This document shows, one piece after another, positions 6,332 through 12,726 of a stretch of DNA of 37,429 nt. Source of the stretch: Candidatus Omnitrophota bacterium. Lineage in GTDB: Bacteria > Omnitrophota > Gorgyraeia > Gorgyraeales > Gorgyraeaceae. The notes beneath the pieces were generated by a model. That model was not told the origin of the DNA, did no database searches, and saw only the letters and a list, made by a program, of their open reading frames with translations. Position 1 is the stretch's first letter. Each line of letters begins with the position of its first letter. A program made the position numbers and the translations under genes. The stretch covers positions 1-37,429 of the forward strand of contig JAUYDX010000051.1 of assembly GCA_030691625.1 (NCBI GenBank), read 5' to 3'.

Positions 6332-7759
6332 GTTAGGATAGGGAGCGTCTTGTAAGAAGGGACGGAAGGTACCTTCCGTCGAAAAAACGAGGCGCCGCTC
6401 TTTTAAAATAAAGTTCGAACCAATCTTTTCCAGAAATTCTTTCTGGGATTCTAAATTTCCCTCACGAACTACGCAATCTATTCTATTTAAGGTAGTTACG
6501 AAATCTTTCGCCTGTTCGAACCAATTATCGCCCCCATCAGCAAAATCTTTCAATGACTCTTGCAAGGTTTTCTTCTCGTTAATGAGCTTCTCTTTAGCCT
6601 TCTGATATTCTTCAAGAGATAAACTATTCTCAAGGTACATATCTATAAGCTTATTTATCTTATTATCAACGTTAATTATTGTATCGCGTAGATTTTGCTG
6701 ATGGGGGCGTGATGATTGGACAGCCTCAAGCTTATCTTTTTCTAATTCTTTTAATATATTAGCCGTCCAATCATCACACAAAGAAACTTTTTGAAGAATA
6801 GACCTAACCTGCTTAGATAATTCTTCTTCTCTGATATACTTCTGGCTGCAATTCGTGTATCTCTTAGTACATCTATAATATGTATGGCCTTTCTGGATTT
6901 CTGCAGTAATCATACGTCCACACTCGCCGCATTTCATAAGCCCGCGTAATATGAAATGTTTCTCAGATTTCTTAGGCTTACCGCGAGCCTTCATAACCTC
7001 CTGGCACTTATCAAAAAGTTTCTTTGTGATAATTGGTTCGTGCGTCCCCTCATAAATCTCGCCCTTATATCTAAATACACCATAGTATATTGGATTTTTA
7101 AGCGTATGCTGATATTGGCTGATACTCATAGGCTTATTCTTACATCCAGTAAGGCCTAATGAATTTATCTTATCTCGCAACTCTTTGAGGGCATAATTAC
7201 CCGTAGCATATAGGGCGAAAGATTTCGTAATGAAAGGAGCTTTGCCCTCATCGATGATAATAGTCCTTGTTTTGCGGTCATTGATATAGCCTATCGGTGC
7301 CCACTGAGGCCATATGCCCTTACTAAGTTTCAAGCGTATACCTCGCTTAATGTTTTCCGACAGGGCATCGATATAATATTTACTCTGCCCAAATGCGATA
7401 GATAGCATAAACTTACCCTGCGCATTATCATCGAAGCGATATGTAGGGAATCGTAAGTCCTTGATAATGCCCTGATCCACTAGGTAAATAATCTTACCGC
7501 CATCAACGCTATTACGCGCAAGTCTATCAGGATGCCAGGCTAATATACCATCAGCATGACCACGCTCTATCTGTAACAGCATATCATTAAATATAGGTCT
7601 ACCTGGTTTCTTGGCGGTCTTAGCCTCAATAAGCTCCTTAACTATAGATAAGTTCTCTCTTGTAGCATATTCTCTGAGTTCTTTGATCTGCGCTTCGATA
7701 GAGAGTATCTGCCTATCCTCATCATCAGTGGACTTACGGGCATATATAAAGTATCTCAT
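6251..7759 (-). CDS. Large serine recombinase (resolvase/invertase superfamily)
   Basis: The catalytic N-terminus is MRYFIYARKSTDDEDRQ with Ser10 as nucleophile, followed by ILAWHPDRLARN carrying the conserved Arg. A Recombinase domain follows (KRGIRLKLSKGIWPQWAPIG), then a zinc ribbon (MKCGECGRMIT ... YYRCTKRYTNCSQKYI), then a coiled-coil region. The ATG at 7759 is preferred over upstream ones (up to 7807) because it starts the catalytic fold and AAAGGAG precedes it. The last third of the 3' end lies in an inverted repeat (6326-6429) duplicated at 7851-7956, and the final ~24 codons run into arm B, giving an unusual RTHFNPLSLRGEGKGEGE tail. It probably drove integration or inversion here; activity is inferred. 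Confidence 0.9.
   Translation of the reverse strand: MRYFIYARKSTDDEDRQILSIEAQIKELREYATRENLSIVKELIEAKTAKKPGRPIFNDMLLQIERGHADGILAWHPDRLARNSVDGGKIIYLVDQGIIKDLRFPTYRFDDNAQGKFMLSIAFGQSKYYIDALSENIKRGIRLKLSKGIWPQWAPIGYINDRKTRTIIIDEGKAPFITKSFALYATGNYALKELRDKINSLGLTGCKNKPMSISQYQHTLKNPIYYGVFRYKGEIYEGTHEPIITKKLFDKCQEVMKARGKPKKSEKHFILRGLMKCGECGRMITAEIQKGHTYYRCTKRYTNCSQKYIREEELSKQVRSILQKVSLCDDWTANILKELEKDKLEAVQSSRPHQQNLRDTIINVDNKINKLIDMYLENSLSLEEYQKAKEKLINEKKTLQESLKDFADGGDNWFEQAKDFVTTLNRIDCVVREGNLESQKEFLEKIGSNFILKERRLVFSTEGTFRPFLQDAPYPNWRCVYRFVRTHFNPLSLRGEGKGEGE
6326..6429. repeat. Inverted repeat flanking the recombinase, left copy (C)
   Basis: It is the reverse complement of 7851-7956: 91 bases (6326-6416) are identical, followed by one C/TAA difference and 12 more matching bases. 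It encodes about 35 residues of the recombinase C-terminus (ILKERRLVFSTEGTFRPFLQ). It includes the perfect 20-base palindrome GACGGAAGGTACCTTCCGTC (6361-6380). CCGCCA at its outer edge (6326-6331) is shared with arm B. Confidence 0.9.
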
Positions 7760-7811
7760 AAAGGGCAAAGCTCCTTTCATTCGTGAGGGAAATTTAGAAT
7801 CAGTCATTTTG

Positions 7812-7839
7812 CTTTTGAGATAAATATAGATCTCAAAAG
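7812..7839. promoter_or_regulatory. Stem-loop ahead of the recombinase gene
   Basis: CTTTTGAGAT and ATCTCAAAAG form perfect 10-base arms with an 8-base loop, between the right inverted repeat and the recombinase start. It may be an operator or an mRNA leader structure; no T-run follows it on the minus strand. Confidence 0.4.
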
Positions 7840-7850
7840 TAGAAATGACT

Positions 7851-7956
7851 AAAAGATTGGTTTAAGAACTTTATTTTAAAAGAGCGGCGCCTCGTTTTTT
7901 CGACGGAAGGTACCTTCCGTCCCTTCTTACAAGACGCTCCCTATCCTAACTGGCGG
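7851..7956. repeat. Inverted repeat flanking the recombinase, right copy (D)
   Basis: It is the inverted counterpart of 6326-6429. On the plus strand it encodes the same recombinase C-terminal peptide (NFILKERRLVFSTEG...), which here would end as NWRRR and a TAG at 7963-7965 inside the tRNA. Its outer edge TGGCGG (7951-7956) is the 3' end of tRNA-Ser(UGA). It carries a second copy of the 20-base palindrome at 7902-7921. Confidence 0.9.
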
Positions 7957-8040
7957 AGGAGGTAGGATTCGAACCCACGAGGCCCTTGCGAGCCTAACGG
8001 TTTTCAAGACCGCCGCATTCGACCGCTCTGCCACTCCTCC
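7951..8040 (-). tRNA. tRNA-Ser(UGA)
   Basis: Acceptor arms GGAGGAG (8034-8040) and CTCCTCC pair, with discriminator G and encoded CCA at the 3' end. The anticodon loop CTTGAAA reads UGA. The long variable arm is that of a type II tRNA, and the T loop is GGTTCGAATCC. Its last six bases, CCGCCA, coincide with the edge of the recombinase inverted repeat, marking a likely attachment core. Confidence 0.95.
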
Positions 8041-8043
8041 GAT

Positions 8044-9501
8044 TTAGATAAGCTTAAATATTACGCCAAACTGGTCTTCTGCCAGTATTGTGAAACGGGG
8101 ATCTTTTCTGACCTGTTCTACAAGATCGTTGAAATAGTTTTTGCCTGCATAGCCATATTTGACGTTAAAAACGTTTTTAAACACAGTGTATGGATCCTGC
8201 ATCTTGCCAAAAGAAACATCCCTGTAAATCCTGTAAAGTTCAGGGTTTTTATTATACATATAAACCGGGTCGAGTGTTACAAAATAATCATCCTTCGGAT
8301 TCAGGCCTATGAAATACTGGGAATCAGACCAGTTTGCGTGGAATATGAGTTCCCCTTCAGGGATATTCTGCTCCATCCATTTTCCCATTGCCTCATAGTG
8401 GCCGTTTATGACCCTGGCTACAAAGGCGTTATAGCGTATGCCATTGAAAGAATTAACAGCCAGTATGATAAATAATGCGGCAAGGCCTGCCAGGGCTATC
8501 CTGGTTATCTTCTTGCCTCCCTCAAAATAATCCGAGAAATAACACGAGAACGCCATGAGCATTATCAGGTAACCGTGGCTGAGATATCTTTTGCATGTAA
8601 ATGAAAGCACGAAAAATAACGCCGCAAGGGCCAGGAATACCTTTGTCTCAAACCTGGGCTTCGGCATCCTAATGACTGCGAGATACAAAACCGCGATAAC
8701 ACCGATAATGACAACAGGGTACTGCAGCATGTATTCCCTGGTATTCAGCGGAAAAAACTCAGCCCCGAGCTCAAGAACGCCTGTCTTCATCGTATAGATC
8801 GGGACAAGTATTGAGTTCAGGTAGAAAACAATTATGTTATTCGGAAAATTCGGATGCGCGATAAATCCCGCCAACACCCCGATAGACGCGAATAAGATAT
8901 TCTTCGCGCAGAATTCTTTTTTATCAAAATGCCTGATGATTTCAATGATGCAGGCGTACAATATTATTAAAGGGCTTGTCACGTGAATAAACGTGTAAAA
9001 AATAGCTGTGAACAATACCCAGAGGTACTTCTTTTGTATTAAAAGATGGATCGCCAGAAGGTTTATCAATATCACTATGGTCATGGGCCTGGGGCTGGAA
9101 ACCGTTTCCATAAACAGGCTGGATAAAAGAAAACTGGCCAAAAAAATTGGCAGGATAATTTTATTAGAATATTTTTTCAGGATCAGATAAAACCCCAGGA
9201 ACAGAATGCTTGTAAAGATAAACGCGGCGATTTTCACGCCGAAAAATATGTTCTTAAAAAACGTGAATGGGATCAGGAGAGCGTGATAGAGAAAATCCTT
9301 GTCCCCGAAATTCCCGTTAAACGTGGAAAACCTGGCCCAGTGGAAATTATACCTGGGCCCCAGGTCCCTTAAGAATTCCGCCATCCTTATGTGGAGGTAG
9401 CCGTCCGCATCGTAAAGTGTGGGCGTGGAAAACTGCGTGTAAAAGATAACGCCTATGCCGATTATTAGAATAAAAATTGTGGGTAGGCTGTGTCTTGCCA
9501 T
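8044..9501 (-). CDS. Polytopic GT-C-fold glycosyltransferase-like membrane protein
   Basis: This 485-residue protein has about ten hydrophobic segments after a short cytoplasmic N-terminus. The first loop reads LYDADGYLHIRMAEFLRDLG, resembling the acidic first-loop motif of STT3/AglB/PglB oligosaccharyltransferases. A second acidic motif, GNFGDKDFLYHALL, follows. The soluble C-terminal part (WMEQNIPEGELIFHANWSDS) resembles the start of the periplasmic domain of such enzymes. A lipid-linked sugar transferase is likely, but a role in protein glycosylation is only suggested. It follows pilT by 4 bases, so pilin or surface-protein glycosylation is a reasonable guess. Confidence 0.62.
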   Translation of the reverse strand: MARHSLPTIFILIIGIGVIFYTQFSTPTLYDADGYLHIRMAEFLRDLGPRYNFHWARFSTFNGNFGDKDFLYHALLIPFTFFKNIFFGVKIAAFIFTSILFLGFYLILKKYSNKIILPIFLASFLLSSLFMETVSSPRPMTIVILINLLAIHLLIQKKYLWVLFTAIFYTFIHVTSPLIILYACIIEIIRHFDKKEFCAKNILFASIGVLAGFIAHPNFPNNIIVFYLNSILVPIYTMKTGVLELGAEFFPLNTREYMLQYPVVIIGVIAVLYLAVIRMPKPRFETKVFLALAALFFVLSFTCKRYLSHGYLIMLMAFSCYFSDYFEGGKKITRIALAGLAALFIILAVNSFNGIRYNAFVARVINGHYEAMGKWMEQNIPEGELIFHANWSDSQYFIGLNPKDDYFVTLDPVYMYNKNPELYRIYRDVSFGKMQDPYTVFKNVFNVKYGYAGKNYFNDLVEQVRKDPRFTILAEDQFGVIFKLI

Positions 9502-9505
9502 ATCT

Positions 9506-10567
9506 TTAGCGCAACTCCTTAAGGCCCATTGTTAATTCATCTTTTTTATCAGCAAAATTCAATGCCGTTTCTTTTGTTATCTTTCCTTGCCTGTATAGAT
9601 CCAGAAATACCTGGTTAAAGGTCTGCATGCCGTACATAGAACCGTCTTTCATGTAATATTCTATTTCGTGAACCTTGCCCTCTCTGATTAATTCCTGTAT
9701 CGTAGGCGTAGGGATAAGCACCTCGCATGCCGGTATCCTGCTGCTTCCGTCTTTTAAAGGTAAAAGCCTCATGGACACTATGCCTTTTAGCAACAGAGAC
9801 AGCTGCATCCTGATTTCCGCGTGCTGGTGAGGCTGAAAAAAATTCACAATCCTTTCAATGGTGTGGGCGGAGTTTATCGTGTGGATATTAGCTATTACCA
9901 GCTGGCCTGTTTCAGCTGCTGTCATGGCTATTGACATAATATCAGCTGTCCTTATATCGCCTATAAATATAACATCAGGAGTCTGGAGCATGGCGTACTC
10001 CAGCGCAGAGTGAAAACTATCTGTATCTATCTTAATTTCCCTCTGGCTGACAGTAGCCCTTTTATCCTGGAACAAAAATTCTATGGGGTCTTCAAGGGTT
10101 ATGATATGCTTTGGCAAGTTTTTATTTATATATTCTACCATACTGGCAACTGTGGTGGATTTGCCGCTGCCTGTGGTACCTGTTATAAGGATAAGCCCGC
10201 GTTTTTCATTGCATAGATTTTCAAACACCTTTAAAGGAAGGTTCAATTCCTCAAATGTCAGAATCTGCGTAGTGATGGCTCGTATCGCGATTACAGGCGT
10301 CCCCCTCTGCTGGAATATAGTGGCCCTGAAACGGCCAAGGTCTTTTATCCCGAAACATATTACGCCTTCTTTTTGGCCCTTATAAAGATGTTTCTGGCCT
10401 TTCGTAACCACATCTCCTACAAGCGCGTCCAAATCATGCTCATCCAGAGGGGTGCCATCTTTAAAAAGCTCGCCGTTTATCCTCATGCACACAGGGCTGC
10501 CTGCCTTAAGAAGCAGGTCAGAGGCCTTTTTATCCATCATCTCTTTTAATATATTAACAAGGTCCAT
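9506..10567 (-). CDS. pilT: Type IV pilus retraction ATPase, PilT/PilU family
   Basis: The protein is 353 residues from the ATG at 10567, chosen because AGGAGG lies 7 bases before it; a longer frame to 10636 only reads through the neighbouring tRNA. Motifs in order are GTTGSGKST (Walker A), ITLEDPIEF (Asp box), PDVIFIGDIRTADIM (Walker B region) and ANIHTINSAHT (His box). The usual Walker B Glu (GE-RD) is Asp (GDIRT), which could lower ATPase activity or mark a divergent clade. Near the end is MQTFNQVFLDLY. It powers pilus retraction at the inner membrane. No other pilus genes are in the window. Confidence 0.9.
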   Translation of the reverse strand: MDLVNILKEMMDKKASDLLLKAGSPVCMRINGELFKDGTPLDEHDLDALVGDVVTKGQKHLYKGQKEGVICFGIKDLGRFRATIFQQRGTPVIAIRAITTQILTFEELNLPLKVFENLCNEKRGLILITGTTGSGKSTTVASMVEYINKNLPKHIITLEDPIEFLFQDKRATVSQREIKIDTDSFHSALEYAMLQTPDVIFIGDIRTADIMSIAMTAAETGQLVIANIHTINSAHTIERIVNFFQPHQHAEIRMQLSLLLKGIVSMRLLPLKDGSSRIPACEVLIPTPTIQELIREGKVHEIEYYMKDGSMYGMQTFNQVFLDLYRQGKITKETALNFADKKDELTMGLKELR

Positions 10568-10589
10568 ATCATGGCCTCCTACTCTGACT

Positions 10590-10679
<90 letters not shown>

Positions 10680-10707
10680 GTTTATTAACCCTCACCCAAA
10701 CCATCCC

Positions 10708-10745
10708 AACCTCGTAGGTTGCGGTAAACCGCAACCTACGAGGTT
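10708..10745. repeat. Palindromic repeat family 1, copy a
   Basis: Arms of 18 bases (AACCTCGTAGGTTGCGGT and its complement) close on a 2-base loop. The same arm sequence recurs at 33382-33432 and, in altered form, at 30857-30891. It lies between the tRNA-Ser(GGA) gene and the protease gene end; no clear T-run on the minus strand. Confidence 0.8.
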
Positions 10746-10751
10746 CTTTAT

Positions 10752-11408
10752 TTACAAAAACAATTGTTTCCAGAACGACCAGTAGAAAAATTTTGTTTTT
10801 TCGTAAATACTGGAAATAAAATCTGTGAAAGACACATCCCTGAAAAAAAGGCTCATTATGAGAAATACCACCGCGAGATTCACGATATAAATAAAGGATA
10901 TTGAAGAAAGATACCCTGTCTTTATAAGGTCTGACTGCTTCTCTTTGATGCTTTCAGCTGTATAAGCCAGATGGAACATCAGGGTAAAACCCACCAGGAA
11001 TATAAATGCCCCGTAATATTGTGTTATATCAATAAAAAAGGTTAGGATAAAATAAATTATAGCCACCACTACTGTATAAACAGGCAAAAGATACGGGGCC
11101 AGCATCACGAAAAAATTAGGCGTGGTGGTTTTCACGCTGCCGCCTTTACTGGACACCTTCATATTGCTGGCCTTGCCGCCTGAAAATACCGTGGCAAGCG
11201 CGTGCATGGATTCGTGGCCGAATACGTATAAAAAATCCAGCCTGAATAATAACAGATGCATGACAGAATACATGAGCGCGCCCAGAAGAAAATACAGCGC
11301 TGATTTAGAGACATCCTGTATTGAGATTATGCCGTCATAAAAACTTACGGTGGTTATTATGCAGACAGGTATAAGCAGTATGCTGATTATAAAACGCAAT
11401 GCGCTCAT
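10752..11408 (-). CDS. Membrane metalloprotease-like protein (M50-type HExxH)
   Basis: This 218-residue protein has about six hydrophobic segments. Residues near 70 read [20 protein letters not shown], an HExxH zinc motif inside a membrane segment followed by a GG-containing loop, as in site-2/M50 proteases and their relatives. The third ligand is not obvious. The ATG overlaps the serS stop by 4 bases (ATGA), so it is translated from the serS message. The substrate is unknown. Confidence 0.65.
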   Translation of the reverse strand: MSALRFIISILLIPVCIITTVSFYDGIISIQDVSKSALYFLLGALMYSVMHLLLFRLDFLYVFGHESMHALATVFSGGKASNMKVSSKGGSVKTTTPNFFVMLAPYLLPVYTVVVAIIYFILTFFIDITQYYGAFIFLVGFTLMFHLAYTAESIKEKQSDLIKTGYLSSISFIYIVNLAVVFLIMSLFFRDVSFTDFISSIYEKTKFFYWSFWKQLFL

Positions 11409-12652
11409 TTGGTTATCCTTTCTCTATCTCCCATATACGGCCTCAGGACTTCAGGGATAACAACGCTTCCGTCCTTTTGCTGGTAATTTTCAAGTATGGC
11501 TACTACGGTCCTCGCCATTGCAATGCCTGAACCATTGAGCGTGTGCACATATTCCAGTTTTTTATCCTTTGTCCTGTATTTTATATTGGCGCGTCTCGCC
11601 TGGAAATCAGTAAAATTACTACAGCTGGACACCTCCAGATTTTTCTCTATGCCTGGAGCCCACGCCTCTATGTCATAACACTTACTGGCAGCAAAGCTGA
11701 TATCGCCTGTGGCGAGCATGAGCACCCTGTAAGGAAGGCCTAATTTCTGGAGCACTGTTTCAGCATTGGCCAGTAATTTCTCCAGCTCGTCAAAGGACGT
11801 TTCCGGCTTTACAAACTTCACAAGCTCTACCTTGTCAAACTGGTGCACCCTCATAAGGCCTTTTGTGTCTTTTCCATAAGAACCTGCCTCGCGCCTGAAA
11901 CACGCTGTATAAGCAGTGTAATATACTGGCAGGTCTTTTTCATCCAGGACATCATCCCTGTGGATATTAGTAACAGGCACCTCTGCTGTAGGTATTAGAA
12001 ACAGGTCGTCATCCTTTAATCTATACATATCTTCTTCGAGTTTTGGAAGCTGGCCTGTGCCTGTCATACTTGCCCTATTCACTAGAAATGGCGGGAATAT
12101 CTCTTTATAGCCATGCTCTGTGGTATGAAGATCCAGCATGAAGTTTATAAGCGCTCTTTCTAAAAGCGCTCCTAATCCTTTAAAGAGACAGAACCCTGAG
12201 CCTGATATCTTAGAAGATCTCGGGAAATCCAGTATGTCAAGCTCTTCACCCAGCTCAATATGCGTTTTTGGCTTAAAATCAAACTTCCTTTGCTCTCCCC
12301 ATTTCCTTATTTCCTTATTGTTCTCAGGACTGCCTATAGGTATTGAATTATGGGGTATATTTGGGATATAGTACATCAAATTGCCTAATTTATTATCAAT
12401 TCCCTCCACTTTTATGTCTAAATCATCGACTTTTTGGGACAATACCTTCATTTTGTCTAAAATGACCTTATCTGGCTTGCCTTTCTTGGAAATAGCGTTT
12501 CTTTCTGCCTTTAATGACTCTACCTCAACCAGGATCTTTCTTCTTTCAGTATCCAGGTCTAGAACCTCCTGGATGTCCAGTTTCATGTTTCTATTCTTTA
12601 TGGCAGTCTTTACTATATCTGGATTCTCTCGTATAAATTTAATATCTAGCAT
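11405..12652 (-). CDS. serS: Seryl-tRNA synthetase
   Basis: The protein is 415 residues from the ATG at 12652 (AGGAG upstream; the longer frame to 12700 is less likely), normal for bacterial SerRS. It has the N-terminal coiled-coil tRNA-binding arm ([20 protein letters not shown]...). The class II core shows [28 protein letters not shown] (motif 2) and [20 protein letters not shown] (motif 3). It charges the two tRNA-Ser genes found just downstream (10590-10679 and 7951-8040). Confidence 0.97.
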   Translation of the reverse strand: MLDIKFIRENPDIVKTAIKNRNMKLDIQEVLDLDTERRKILVEVESLKAERNAISKKGKPDKVILDKMKVLSQKVDDLDIKVEGIDNKLGNLMYYIPNIPHNSIPIGSPENNKEIRKWGEQRKFDFKPKTHIELGEELDILDFPRSSKISGSGFCLFKGLGALLERALINFMLDLHTTEHGYKEIFPPFLVNRASMTGTGQLPKLEEDMYRLKDDDLFLIPTAEVPVTNIHRDDVLDEKDLPVYYTAYTACFRREAGSYGKDTKGLMRVHQFDKVELVKFVKPETSFDELEKLLANAETVLQKLGLPYRVLMLATGDISFAASKCYDIEAWAPGIEKNLEVSSCSNFTDFQARRANIKYRTKDKKLEYVHTLNGSGIAMARTVVAILENYQQKDGSVVIPEVLRPYMGDRERITK

Positions 12653-12681
12653 ACATTCTCCTATTTGTATATACCATCCCC

Positions 12682-12726
12682 AAACAACTTGACACTTCAA
12701 ACATTGTCACAAGTGTAAAGTTGTTT
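12682..12726. repeat. Palindromic repeat family 2, copy a
   Basis: Arms AAACAACTTGACACTT and AAGTGTAAAGTTGTTT pair except for one G/A position; the loop is 13 bases containing AACATTGTC. It fills the space between the rtcB stop (which lies in the arm) and serS. Related copies are at 30139-30181 and 32756-32798. Confidence 0.8.

Noticed and set aside
2181-7956. CRISPR array or prophage
   Set aside because: The repeats are long, few and inverted rather than short, regularly spaced and direct, and there are no cas, capsid, terminase or portal genes.
10708-10745. Classical rho-independent terminator after the membrane protease gene
   Set aside because: No U-run follows the stem on the minus strand, and the same stem recurs elsewhere, so it is listed as a repeat.
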